Part shown: in pieces, positions 16,670 through 24,447 of the stretch | Layout of the letters: each line of letters starts with the position of its first letter | Position numbering within the stretch: the first letter of the stretch is position 1 | Assembly: GCA_910585825.1 (NCBI GenBank) | Contig: CAJUEY010000002.1 | Span: forward strand, 72,713 to 136,712 | Direction: 5' to 3' | Length of the DNA: 64,000 nt | From: an uncultured Lachnospiraceae bacterium | GTDB taxonomy: Bacteria; Bacillota; Clostridia; Lachnospirales; Lachnospiraceae | Position numbers and translations under genes: made by a program | Notes under the pieces: generated by a model | Seen by the model: only the letters and a program-made list of their open reading frames with translations | The model's database searches: none | What the model was told of the DNA's origin: nothing

Positions 16670-17287
16670 ATGAATGCATTACAGTCAAAAAAATTAGGTA
16701 TTTTGGGAGGAACCTTTGATCCGATTCACTATGGGCATCTGCTGATTGCGCAAAGTGCATTGGAAGAATTTGATCTGGATCAGATTCTTTTTGTACCGAC
16801 TGGGAAATCTCCTCATAAATCATCCGCGCAGGTTACAGATTCAAGAATCCGTTGTGAAATGGTTGAGCTTGCAATTAAAGATAATTCCCGATTTGCACTT
16901 TCTTATATAGAGGCAGAAAGCAGTCAGGTGAATTACACCTATCGGACGCTTCAGAAGATTCATAGAGAAAAAGAGAATTTCCATTTGTATTTTATTATGG
17001 GAGAGGATTCGCTGGATGATTTTCCGGAATGGAAGAACCCGGGGGAAATCTGCAGACAGGCATCTTTATTGGTGGCGGTGAGAAATGAAACAGGCAGTGA
17101 AATCCAATCTAAAATAGCACAGATGAACCGTTTTTTTTCTGCAGATATGCATATGCTGCATGCGCCTAATTTTTCCGTATCTTCCAGAGAAATCAGAGAA
17201 TGGATTAAAATCGGAAAAAGCATTCGTTATATGCTGCCGGAACAGGTAGAAACTTTCATCAGGCGGAATTCTTTATATACAAAATAG
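16670..17287 (+). CDS. nadD: Nicotinate-nucleotide adenylyltransferase
   Basis: Transfers AMP from ATP to nicotinate mononucleotide in NAD synthesis. 205 aa with the nucleotidyltransferase signature GGTFDPIHYGHLLIA near residue 14, FIMGEDSLDDFPEWKNP in the middle, and the C-terminal SVSSREIRE motif (ISSTxIR type). AGGAG precedes the ATG. Neighbours yhbY, yqeK and rsfS are its usual partners. Confidence 0.95.
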   Translation: MNALQSKKLGILGGTFDPIHYGHLLIAQSALEEFDLDQILFVPTGKSPHKSSAQVTDSRIRCEMVELAIKDNSRFALSYIEAESSQVNYTYRTLQKIHREKENFHLYFIMGEDSLDDFPEWKNPGEICRQASLLVAVRNETGSEIQSKIAQMNRFFSADMHMLHAPNFSVSSREIREWIKIGKSIRYMLPEQVETFIRRNSLYTK

Positions 17288-17296
17288 GAGGTATTT

Positions 17297-17866
17297 ATGA
17301 CAGAAACGTTAAAAGATATTTCCAAAAAACTGAAGAAGGAGCTGGATAAAGCCCGTTATCAGCATACGCTGGGGGTTATGTATACGGCTTCCTGTCTGGC
17401 AATGCGGTATGAATATGATATGCAGAAGGCCATGTTGGCGGGATTGCTGCATGATTGTGCAAAATGCATTCCGGGGGAGAAGCAAATTCATCTCTGTAAG
17501 AAGAATCATATTGATATCCGAAAGGTAGAAGAAGAAAATCCATTTTTGCTGCATGCAAAACTGGGAGCATTTTTTGCAGAAACGAAATATGGGGTTAAAG
17601 ACAAAAATGTTCTTCATGCGATTCAGGTACATACCACAGGGGAGCCTGGAATGAATCTTTTGGATAAAATTATTTTTGTTTCTGATTACATAGAGCCAAA
17701 TCGGGATAAGGCGCCGAATCTGCCGCAGATACGGGCGCTTGCATTTGAAAATATAGATCAGGCGGTGGTCAGAATTTTACATGATACCATACATTTTCTG
17801 AATCAGAAACGAGGATCTATTGACCATAAGACGCATGATACATATGAATATTATAAAAACAGCTAA
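17297..17866 (+). CDS. yqeK: YqeK-type HD-domain Ap4A hydrolase
   Basis: 189-aa HD-domain metalloprotein. Metal ligands are visible in QHTLGVMYTA (first His), LLHDCAKCI (His-Asp pair) and VHTTGEPGM, with FVSDYIEPNRD near the C-terminal third. Family knowledge: symmetrical cleavage of diadenosine tetraphosphate to ADP. AGGAGG ends six bases before the ATG, and only 9 bp separate it from nadD, so they are co-transcribed. Confidence 0.9.
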   Translation: MTETLKDISKKLKKELDKARYQHTLGVMYTASCLAMRYEYDMQKAMLAGLLHDCAKCIPGEKQIHLCKKNHIDIRKVEEENPFLLHAKLGAFFAETKYGVKDKNVLHAIQVHTTGEPGMNLLDKIIFVSDYIEPNRDKAPNLPQIRALAFENIDQAVVRILHDTIHFLNQKRGSIDHKTHDTYEYYKNS

Positions 17867-17878
17867 GGAGAATAAATT

Positions 17879-18226
17879 ATGGAAGCAAGAGAAGCAGCAA
17901 AAATTGCATGCATGGCATTGGAGGACAAGAAAGCAAAAGATGTGAAAGCAATCGACATCAGAGATATTTCTGTGATTGCGGATTATTTTGTGCTGGCAGA
18001 CGGCGAAAATCAGAATCAACTGCAGGCGATGCAGGATGCAGTTGATGAGGCGCTGACAAAAGCAGGAATGTGTGCAAAACAGATTGAAGGCAACCGAAAT
18101 TCTACATGGATACTTATGGATTATGGAGATATTATTGTTCATATTTTTTCAAAAGAAGATCGGTTGTTTTATGATTTGGAACGTATCTGGACAGACGGCG
18201 TCATGATAGATCCAAAGGATTTATAA
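17879..18226 (+). CDS. rsfS: Ribosomal silencing factor RsfS
   Basis: 115 aa of the RsfS/YbeB/Iojap family, which binds uL14 and blocks subunit joining in starvation. Recognisable features: DVKAIDIRDISVIADYFVLA at residues 21-40, a GNRNSTWILMDYGDIIVHIF block, and DLERIWTDG near the end. It overlaps nothing, follows yqeK by 12 bp with AAGGAG, and is the last gene before a terminator. Confidence 0.95.
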   Translation: MEAREAAKIACMALEDKKAKDVKAIDIRDISVIADYFVLADGENQNQLQAMQDAVDEALTKAGMCAKQIEGNRNSTWILMDYGDIIVHIFSKEDRLFYDLERIWTDGVMIDPKDL

Positions 18227-18242
18227 GATACGGCTTTTTTAT

Positions 18243-18306
18243 ATGCTCCCTTTTAAGAAGACAAGGAAAAGAATTTGAACTTGCTGCTTAGAAGGGAGCA
18301 TTTTTA
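18243..18306. terminator. Terminator between rsfS and lexA
   Basis: ATGCTCCCTT (18243-18252) pairs with AAGGGAGCAT (18292-18301), then TTTT. On the minus strand the complementary stem is followed by ATATAAAAAAG, so it mainly serves rsfS, with weaker action for lexA. The loop is long (about 39 nt). Confidence 0.65.
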
Positions 18307-18378
18307 TGTTTAAAATGAAACCGGAAGAAACTGTAATTGAAACATGCAATTGTTTCTGCAAATCATCATAGAAAAATT

Positions 18379-18996
18379 CTAGTTGAAGAAACGGAATACG
18401 CCGAATACAATCCCAAGAACGGATACATCGTCTACGATGATCGGGTCCATGTGGTCATTCTCAGGCTGAAGTCTGTAATAGCCGTTTTCTTTGTAAAATG
18501 TCTTGACAGTAGCAGAATCATCTACCAGTGCAACTACCATATCTCCATTAGCGGCAGTGGTCTGCTGTCTGACAAGAATATTGTCTCCGTCGAAAATGCC
18601 GGCATTGATCATGCTGTCTCCCTTGACATGGAGCATGAATACGTCCTGATTCGGCATGAATTCCGCCGGAATCGGAAAATAATTCTCGATATTTTCTGTA
18701 GCCAGAATCGGCATGCCGGCAGCGACATTTCCTAAAACCGGAACATTCACCATTTCACGTCGTGTTAAATTAAATGTGTCATCTAATATCTCAATGGCTC
18801 TTGGCTTAGTGGGATCTTTACGGATATATCCATTCTTCTCAAGGGTCTCTAAATGAGCATGAACAGATGAAGTAGATTTCAAATGAACGGCTTCACAGAT
18901 TTCACGGACAGCGGGAGGATAGCCTTTTTTTAAAATTTGTTCTTTGATGTATTTCAGAATTTCTTCCTGCTTTGCAGTGATTTTCCCATATGACAT
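18379..18996 (-). CDS. lexA: LexA SOS repressor
   Basis: 205 aa. N-terminal winged helix (residues 1-70) with the recognition region around REICEAVHLKSTSSVHAHLE. Self-cleavage site Ala93-Gly94 in NVAAGMP, catalytic Ser128 in KGDSM and Lys165 in TVKTFY. AGGAGG precedes the ATG. It is divergent from a LysM membrane protein across a spacer full of LexA-like boxes, so it is likely autoregulated. All catalytic residues are present; no defects seen. Confidence 0.97.
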   Translation of the reverse strand: MSYGKITAKQEEILKYIKEQILKKGYPPAVREICEAVHLKSTSSVHAHLETLEKNGYIRKDPTKPRAIEILDDTFNLTRREMVNVPVLGNVAAGMPILATENIENYFPIPAEFMPNQDVFMLHVKGDSMINAGIFDGDNILVRQQTTAANGDMVVALVDDSATVKTFYKENGYYRLQPENDHMDPIIVDDVSVLGIVFGVFRFFN

Positions 18997-19061
18997 AAGT
19001 AGAACCTCCTGTACTTAAATTTATTATTTGATAACATCATAACACATTTATCAGGAAAAAG

Positions 19062-19145
19062 CAAACAAATATTCCGAAAATTTGTTCGGAAAAGGTATTG
19101 ACAAACGTTCGTTCTAAGAATATAATAATGTCAAACAAATGTTCC
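19062..19145. promoter_or_regulatory. SOS control region: four LexA-like boxes
   Basis: The boxes fit CGAAC-N4-GTTCG with mismatches. They are CAAAC-AAAT-ATTCC (19062-19075), CGAAA-ATTT-GTTCG (19075-19088, inside the dyad TTCCGAAAATTTGTTCGGAA), CAAAC-GTTC-GTTCT (19102-19115) and CAAAC-AAAT-GTTCC (19132-19145). The third overlaps the -35 region and spacer of the plus-strand promoter, and the fourth lies just after its -10. This placement predicts repression of both lexA and the LysM gene. Confidence 0.8.
19098..19126 (+). promoter_or_regulatory. Consensus sigma-A promoter for the SOS LysM gene
   Basis: TTGACA (19098-19103), a 17-bp spacer and TATAAT (19121-19126) give a perfect consensus promoter. 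It is embedded among the LexA-like boxes, fitting a gene that is silent until SOS induction and then strongly expressed. Confidence 0.85.
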
Positions 19146-19176
19146 GAACTTGTATTTGGAGAAAAGGAGGAAGGCT

Positions 19177-19527
19177 ATGTTCAGAAGGATGTATGGGGGA
19201 TTATCAGAGAAATTGCCGAGACAGGCGATTGTGGCTGCAGCGTTGGTTTTTGCGGTTGTTATCATAGCAGGAGGAAGTATATCAGGATTTGCAAGAGGAA
19301 GAAAGGAAGAAGATGTTTCCTATAAATATTATACCAGCATCAGAGTGGAGAAGGGAGATACTCTTTGGAGTATTGCCCTTGACCATATGACGCCGGAGTA
19401 TAAACATATTGAAGAATATATCAGGGAAGTGCGCAGTTTGAATCATTTATATGGAGATGATATTCATGCAGGGGCATATCTGACGCTGCCTAAGTATCGT
19501 TCTTATACAACGGTACAGAACTGGTAG
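19177..19527 (+). CDS. SOS-linked membrane LysM protein, YneA-like division inhibitor candidate
   Basis: 116 aa: a short basic N-terminus, one membrane segment at about 22-42 (AIVAAALVFAVVIIAGGSI), then an outside LysM-like domain from RVEKGDTLWSIALDHM to GAYLTLPKY. ATG 19177 follows AAAAGGAGG; an in-frame TTG at 19150 is less likely. In Bacillus, the SOS division inhibitor YneA is a short membrane LysM protein divergent from lexA. The same architecture, position and LexA boxes occur here. Role in halting division after DNA damage is inferred from this context; sequence identity to YneA was not measured. Confidence 0.8.
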   Translation: MFRRMYGGLSEKLPRQAIVAAALVFAVVIIAGGSISGFARGRKEEDVSYKYYTSIRVEKGDTLWSIALDHMTPEYKHIEEYIREVRSLNHLYGDDIHAGAYLTLPKYRSYTTVQNW

Positions 19528-19670
19528 TTACCGTTCACGCCCATGTTGTTCACAGTAACGAATCCGGCCTATTTAAAGCTGCCTTACGGCAAGAGGCCGG
19601 ATTCCGGCCCCAGTACTGTACTGGCCTGTGACCGTGCAGCGCAGTGCACGGTCCAGGAGTGAACAATAAC
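19527..19670. repeat. Compact multi-hairpin element (candidate MITE or structured RNA)
   Basis: Starts at the last base of the LysM gene's stop codon. Outer ends GTTACCGTTCAC (19527-19538) and GTGAACAATAAC (19659-19670) are inverted, with two mismatches. Inside: perfect 11-bp stem GAATCCGGCCT/AGGCCGGATTC (19560-19570/19594-19604) capped by GCC-TTAC-GGC; CCAGTAC/GTACTGG; and 9-bp GACCGTGCA/TGCACGGTC (19630-19638/19645-19653). An internal GTTCACAGTAAC offers alternative pairing with the ends. GC content is well above its surroundings. No T-run follows, so it is not a simple terminator. It may be a dispersed palindromic repeat. Confidence 0.6.
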
Positions 19671-19710
19671 CAGAACTTTGCATTTTCAAACACGTTCCAG
19701 GTGGGAACCC

Positions 19711-19739
19711 TTGTCAATTCGCGCAAAAAGACGTATACT
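19711..19739 (+). promoter_or_regulatory. Sigma-A promoter for the YjfB-like gene
   Basis: TTGTCA (19711-19716), a 17-bp spacer and TATACT (19734-19739) lie about 60 bp before the small gene at 19799. It matches the housekeeping consensus rather than the TAAA/GCCGATAA form of the flagellar sigma factor. Confidence 0.75.
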
Positions 19740-19798
19740 TAAATAGTCCAAAACAGCGGCATAAAGATGCTGCGGCAGTATAACAGGAGGTATGGTAT

Positions 19799-19990
19799 AT
19801 GGATATTCCTGGATTATCAATGGCGTTGGCGCAGACAAAGGTTCAGAGTGATTTCAGTGTAGCAATGCTGAGCAAAGCAATGGATCTTGGCGAGACGCTG
19901 GGAACCGGCATGGTAGAGATGCTGGATGCAGCTGCAATGGAAAATTCTCTGACACCGCATATCGGTGGCAACATCGATATCAGAGTGTAG
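19799..19990 (+). CDS. YjfB-like small protein (putative motility family)
   Basis: 63 aa, MDIPGLSMALAQTKVQSDFS through a VAMLSKAMDLGETLG helix to a C-terminal ENSLTPHIGGNIDIRV. This layout (short Met/Ala-rich helices, then a PHxGxxIDxRV end) matches the YjfB family, called putative motility protein by association. No flagellar gene lies in this window, so the link to motility is weak here. AGGAGG lies 8 bases upstream of the ATG. Monocistronic: own promoter and terminator. Confidence 0.75.
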   Translation: MDIPGLSMALAQTKVQSDFSVAMLSKAMDLGETLGTGMVEMLDAAAMENSLTPHIGGNIDIRV

Positions 19991-19996
19991 GAGATT

Positions 19997-20051
19997 AGAG
20001 CGTGTTTGAACATTCATTCCGCTTGGAAAAAGTTATTTTCAAATACGCTCT
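19997..20051. repeat. 14-bp inverted repeat after the YjfB-like gene
   Basis: AGAGCGTGTTTGAA (19997-20010) and TTCAAATACGCTCT (20038-20051) pair at 13 of 14 positions across 27 nt. It has no T-run and is followed immediately by a separate true terminator. It may be a short palindromic repeat rather than a transcription stop. Confidence 0.5.
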
Positions 20052-20057
20052 GGCAGC

Positions 20058-20097
20058 AAAATTGCGGATAGAAGAGATATGTCTATCCGCAATTTTT
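20058..20097 (+). terminator. Intrinsic terminator after the YjfB-like gene
   Basis: AAAATTGCGGATAGA pairs with TCTATCCGCAATTTTT around a 9-nt loop, ending in a T-run. Confidence 0.85.
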
Positions 20098-20136
20098 AGA
20101 AGTGGGATAAATTTAGAGGGAAGAGGATGAGAGAAA

Positions 20137-20661
20137 ATGCAAAAGACGGCTTATTATAGATTAGAAAATGAAACGCAAAGAGAATTCTCTGCCGGGATAA
20201 AAGAAATCTGTCAGGAGGGATTGGTGTTGGAGATAGGATACTTAAAGGAATATGTGATCTATCTGAATTGCTGTAGGAATGGAGCATTATCAGAGGAGCA
20301 GGAGAGGTCCGATGTATCAGATCTTGTATATGATCAGGTATTGGAATATCTGAATGGAAAAAGACGGATATTTGATTTCCCTTATCAGATGATTGGAAGC
20401 GAATTTCAAAAAAGAGTCTGGCAAAAACTCTGCGAGATTCCTTATGGAGAGACGAGAACCTACAAGGAGATAGCAGAAGCTTTGGGTAAGCCTTCTGCCG
20501 GCAGGGCAGTAGGAATGGCCTGCAGTAAGAATCCCATTTGGATTGCCGTGCCCTGCCATAGAGTGATCGGTGCAGACGGCAGTCTGACCGGATATGCCGG
20601 AGGAATTGATATGAAAAGGGCATTGCTTCAACTGGAGCAGGAGACGGCTGCTTATAAATAG
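20137..20661 (+). CDS. ogt: Methylated-DNA-protein cysteine methyltransferase
   Basis: Removes alkyl groups from O6-alkylguanine onto its own cysteine. 174 aa with the conserved VPCHRVIG motif; acceptor Cys140. The helix-turn-helix region around PYGETRTYKEIAEALGKPSA and the GRAVGMACSKNP block precede it. The N-terminal half is short and divergent, as usual in Ogt. The stop overlaps the stop of the convergent downstream gene by 10 bp. Proximity to the SOS genes is suggestive, but no LexA box was seen directly upstream. Confidence 0.9.
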   Translation: MQKTAYYRLENETQREFSAGIKEICQEGLVLEIGYLKEYVIYLNCCRNGALSEEQERSDVSDLVYDQVLEYLNGKRRIFDFPYQMIGSEFQKRVWQKLCEIPYGETRTYKEIAEALGKPSAGRAVGMACSKNPIWIAVPCHRVIGADGSLTGYAGGIDMKRALLQLEQETAAYK

Positions 20662-21761
20662 GCGCATATTTGTTCAGTTGCCTGCTTTTGTTTTTCAGTG
20701 TCTTTGCAGAACATTTTGACAGAGATGTCTATAGCAGCGGGAGTGATATGTTTGCTTTGTTTCAGAAAGGAAATGTCATCTTTCGTATATGTATCTGAAA
20801 GAAAGCGGCATATGACAGTGTTGAGGGAATGAAAGTGCCTGATCAGACTGTTATAATCCCGGAGATTGTCTAATATACACTGATGATATAATTCATCTTC
20901 AAAGCTGCTGGTTGAAATGATCTGCATGCAGAGGCGGAGCTCTCCGGTGATATCGGAGGCTTCCATAAGTACATCCGGCCGTTTTTGATAACATTCTAAG
21001 AAGAAAGTTCCAGCTGATGTATAATCTCTTTTTTCAAAAAAGCCGGCCAGTTGTTTCTTTAATTTATTTGTCTCGTATTTTTCTCCGATCATACCTACTT
21101 TGCATTCACAGACATGCAGTTTGTGATAGCAGATCCAGACAGTCTGCAGAAATTCCGATAAAAATCCAAACAGACGCTTTTCATAATCGTTATATCCGGT
21201 GAAATCTGTGTGTTTTTGTACTTCAAAGAGAATATCAAACAGCCAGGCGCAGTATCGGTCGTATTCTTTTTTGGAAGTGATCAGAATATTTCCGAAATAA
21301 GTATGGGGGCCATGTACTAAAGTATCAAAAGTATCCGTGTATTCCGGATATTTTTCTTTTAGGACTTTGCCTGTCAGGATCAGATCTTTTCTATGATGAT
21401 TTTCGCCGAAACCCTGATAATAAGAGCAGGTTAATGTCAGTAATTTTGTTGTGATCATATCATATTCTCTGAAAAGTTTTTCCAGCTGGAATTCGGTAAA
21501 AAGAGAACCTTCTTCATTGATCAGATATCGTCTGTAGTGACAGATGCCGATATAATCAGATGAGTGATAGTTTTTCCAGAGCCAGTACATGCCGGTCAAT
21601 TCACAAAAATAAGGATTATCCGATGAAATGGAATCTCCTGTATCATCTCCTAGAAAACCAAGATCCGGGGCATTGGCGCGTCCTACCTGAAGGGGAACGT
21701 AGATGGGATCGGCTGGAGGGGTAAACGGTTTGTGCGTCATGATGAATAGTTTGATTGACAT
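20652..21761 (-). CDS. DUF4422-type glycosyltransferase
   Basis: 369 aa. N-terminal KLFIMTHKPF, then YVPLQVGRA, DNPYFCELTGMYWLWKN and YIGICHYRRYL (to about residue 90) match the DUF4422 domain found at the start of many polysaccharide-synthesis glycosyltransferases. The C-terminal 130 residues are helical and unassigned. ATG 21761 with AAGGAT upstream is preferred over an in-frame start at 21839. It stands alone, away from a capsule cluster, so acceptor and donor are unknown. Confidence 0.75.
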   Translation of the reverse strand: MSIKLFIMTHKPFTPPADPIYVPLQVGRANAPDLGFLGDDTGDSISSDNPYFCELTGMYWLWKNYHSSDYIGICHYRRYLINEEGSLFTEFQLEKLFREYDMITTKLLTLTCSYYQGFGENHHRKDLILTGKVLKEKYPEYTDTFDTLVHGPHTYFGNILITSKKEYDRYCAWLFDILFEVQKHTDFTGYNDYEKRLFGFLSEFLQTVWICYHKLHVCECKVGMIGEKYETNKLKKQLAGFFEKRDYTSAGTFFLECYQKRPDVLMEASDITGELRLCMQIISTSSFEDELYHQCILDNLRDYNSLIRHFHSLNTVICRFLSDTYTKDDISFLKQSKHITPAAIDISVKMFCKDTEKQKQATEQICAYL

Positions 21762-22020
21762 GGTATATCCTTTCTTCTGTCTGTAGAGTTTCTCAGGTCC
21801 GCAAGGCAGGATTTGATTTATATGATTTAGATATAACATATTCCGGAGCGGGATTCAACATTTTCTCTTAAATAAAACGTTCCTGTGGAATTTTAGCGGC
21901 TATTTACGGATGGAAATACAAACTGCCTGCTTTGTAAGAAGGGATTCAGAAGGAGGGAAAGATTTTGCAAGTTGCTGGTCATAGAGCATACGGTTGTGAG
22001 AAAAAGACGGAGGTTTGAAC

Positions 22021-22707
22021 ATGAAACATATTTTTGTAGTGGAAGATGACAAAGCATTGTGCAATGGCATCTGCATGGCTTTAAAATCAGAAGAGCTTGT
22101 ATTTCTGCCCTGTGAGACAATTGCAGAGGCGAAAAGAAAATTAGCGGAACATGCTTGTGAACTTATGATTTTGGATATTAATCTTCCGGATGGAAACGGG
22201 CTGGACTTTTTAGCAGAAGTCCGGAAAGAGTCTGCATTTCCGGTGATATTGCTGACGGCCAATGATATGGAGACAGATATTGTGGCAGGATTGGAATCCG
22301 GTGCAGATGATTATGTGACCAAACCCTTCAGTCTTGCAGTATTGAGGGCTAGAGTCAATGCAAGACTGCGTCAGCAGAAAAGCGAGCAGGAAAAAGTGAT
22401 TCGGATTGATCATTTTTCTTTTGATTTCCATCAAATGAAATTTTGGAAGGAAGATTTTGAACTGGAATTTAGCAAAACAGAACAGAAACTTTTAAAGCTT
22501 TTGGTAAATAATCCGGGGATTACACTGGAACGCGGCGTGCTTTCAGACCGGATCTGGGGAAATGGTGCAGATTTTGTAGACGAAAATGCATTGTCTGTGG
22601 CGGTTAAGAGGCTGCGGGACAAGCTGGAAGAAAATCCGGCTAAGCCGAAGTATATTAAAACAGTTTACGGGATTGGCTATGTTTGGGCGGTGAAACAGGA
22701 TGTATGA
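22021..22707 (+). CDS. OmpR-family response regulator
   Basis: 228 aa: receiver domain with acidic pair Glu8-Asp9-Asp10, phospho-acceptor Asp52 in ILDINLPDGNG and Lys in VTKPFS, then a winged-helix DNA-binding domain ending KYIKTVYGIGYVW. ATG 22021 has ACGGAGG upstream; an in-frame TTG at 22015 is less likely. The stop overlaps the kinase start by 8 bp. It heads a regulator-kinase-ATPase-permease module of the antimicrobial-peptide-sensing type. Confidence 0.9.
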   Translation: MKHIFVVEDDKALCNGICMALKSEELVFLPCETIAEAKRKLAEHACELMILDINLPDGNGLDFLAEVRKESAFPVILLTANDMETDIVAGLESGADDYVTKPFSLAVLRARVNARLRQQKSEQEKVIRIDHFSFDFHQMKFWKEDFELEFSKTEQKLLKLLVNNPGITLERGVLSDRIWGNGADFVDENALSVAVKRLRDKLEENPAKPKYIKTVYGIGYVWAVKQDV

Positions 22708-23620
22708 TATCTCTTTTGTGGAAATTGCTGCAGCTGTGCTATGTCTGCTCTCCGTGCTATTCGTTTGCTGCAAAAGATACGAAATGCGCCAGACTATGGA
22801 ACGCATGAGTCAGATGATCCGAAAAGCAGAAGAGGGTGCATTTCAGGAAGAAATGTATGATGAGAGTATGATTTCTGCTTTGGAAACGAGACTTGCGAAT
22901 TATCTGGCGTCCGCAAGGGTGACAGAGCAAAAGCTTGCAGAAGAAAAAAATAAAGTGAAAGAACTGATTGCAGATATTTCCCATCAGACAAAAACACCTG
23001 TTGCCAATATTTTGCTTTATGCCCAATTATTAAAGGAAAAAGAATTGACCCAAGAAGCATTTGACTATGCGGAAGAAGTCAATCATCAGGCAGAAAAACT
23101 AAGATTTTTGATTGATACCCTGGTAAAAACCTCACGTTTGGAAAATGGTGTTTTTGTGCTGCATCCGAAGAAAAATCCGGTATCTCTGATGTTGAAAGAA
23201 ACAATAGATCAAATTGGGCCAAAGGCAAAGGAAAAAAATATTACAGTGGAATTTGCGCCAAGGGAGTTATATGCTGTTTTTGATCGGAAGTGGACAGAAG
23301 AGGCAATCGGCAATATCCTGGATAATGCGGTGAAATATACGTCGGAAGACGGAAAAATCCGGATTGATGTTCTGGATACAGAATTGTTTGTACGGATTGA
23401 TATTTCAGATACGGGAATCGGAATACCGGAAGAGGAAACTGCGAAAATTTTTCAGAGATTTTATCGTTCTCGGACCGTCAGCGATCAGGATGGAGTTGGG
23501 ATAGGACTGTATCTGGCAAGAGAGATTATTACAGAAGAAGGGGGATATATGAAAGTAAAGTCACAGGCAGGAAAAGGAAGTGTTTTTTCTGTATACCTTT
23601 TGGCAGTCGGGCAGGATTGA
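22700..23620 (+). CDS. Sensor histidine kinase of the ABC-linked type
   Basis: 306 aa. Only one clear membrane segment (about 5-24) followed by a short helical linker, so the sensor has no extracellular domain of note. Phospho-acceptor His95 in ISHQTKTPVAN; N box in IGNILDNAVKYT; G boxes SDTGIGIP and GVGIGLYLA. Kinases lacking an input domain usually receive the signal from a partner ABC transporter, here the two genes downstream. Inference: senses peptide antibiotics or cell-envelope stress. Confidence 0.9.
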   Translation: MYDISFVEIAAAVLCLLSVLFVCCKRYEMRQTMERMSQMIRKAEEGAFQEEMYDESMISALETRLANYLASARVTEQKLAEEKNKVKELIADISHQTKTPVANILLYAQLLKEKELTQEAFDYAEEVNHQAEKLRFLIDTLVKTSRLENGVFVLHPKKNPVSLMLKETIDQIGPKAKEKNITVEFAPRELYAVFDRKWTEEAIGNILDNAVKYTSEDGKIRIDVLDTELFVRIDISDTGIGIPEEETAKIFQRFYRSRTVSDQDGVGIGLYLAREIITEEGGYMKVKSQAGKGSVFSVYLLAVGQD

Positions 23621-23773
23621 AAAGAGATCAATTCTTACAACTCTGTTAGATTTCATTTTGATTCGGAAAGAGTGTGGAAAGATTTTTATGCTATCCTCTG
23701 TATTGTAGAAAAGCGATCGGTTGCGAAGTGAACCGAATCGAAAAAATGACTACTGACCAGGAGGTATTTCATT

Positions 23774-24445
23774 ATGACAATCTTAGAAACAACGAATCTG
23801 AAAAAAGTATACGGAACAGGAGAAACTGTCGTACATGCCTTAAGGGGTGTAAATTTTAAGGTGGAGAGGGGAGAATTTGTAGCAATAGTGGGAACTTCCG
23901 GCAGCGGTAAGTCCACGCTGCTTCATATGCTGGGAGGACTTGACCGGCCTACAGCCGGAGAAGTAACGGTGGATGGAAAATCGATTTTTTCTTTGAAAGA
24001 TGAAGCGCTTACGATTTTCCGGCGTAGAAAAATCGGTTTTATTTTTCAGAATTATAATTTGGTTCCGGTATTAAATGTTTATGAAAATATTGTGCTTCCC
24101 ATTCAGCTGGATGGAAATGAGCCGGATGAACATTATGTGAAGCAGATTATTACAACGCTTGGCATTGACGGCAAATTAAATAATCTTCCGAATACCCTTT
24201 CCGGAGGACAGCAGCAGAGGGTGGCGATTGCAAGGGCCCTCGCCGCAAAGCCCGCAATCGTTTTGGCAGATGAACCGACGGGAAATTTAGACAGCCGGAC
24301 GAGTCAGGATGTGATGGGGCTTTTAAAGATCACAAGTCAGAAATTTCAACAGACGATTGTGATGATTACGCACAACGAAGAAATTGCCCAGCTTGCCGAT
24401 CGGATTATCCGTATTGAAGACGGCTGCATTCTGGGAGGTGAGTAA
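23774..24445 (+). CDS. ABC transporter ATPase, MacB/BceA type
   Basis: 223 aa: Walker A GTSGSGKST, Q-loop IFQNYNLVPVLNVYENI, signature LSGGQQQR, Walker B IVLADEPTGNLDS and H-loop MITHNEE. The YNLVP Q-loop is typical of ATPases paired with FtsX-type permeases. It follows the kinase after a 153-bp gap with no clear stem-loop, and the permease starts two bases after its stop. Confidence 0.93.
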   Translation: MTILETTNLKKVYGTGETVVHALRGVNFKVERGEFVAIVGTSGSGKSTLLHMLGGLDRPTAGEVTVDGKSIFSLKDEALTIFRRRKIGFIFQNYNLVPVLNVYENIVLPIQLDGNEPDEHYVKQIITTLGIDGKLNNLPNTLSGGQQQRVAIARALAAKPAIVLADEPTGNLDSRTSQDVMGLLKITSQKFQQTIVMITHNEEIAQLADRIIRIEDGCILGGE

Positions 24446-24447
24446 TC

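Noticed and set aside
19997..20051. Inverted repeat read as a terminator
   Set aside because: No T-run follows it and a proper terminator lies directly after at 20058-20097.
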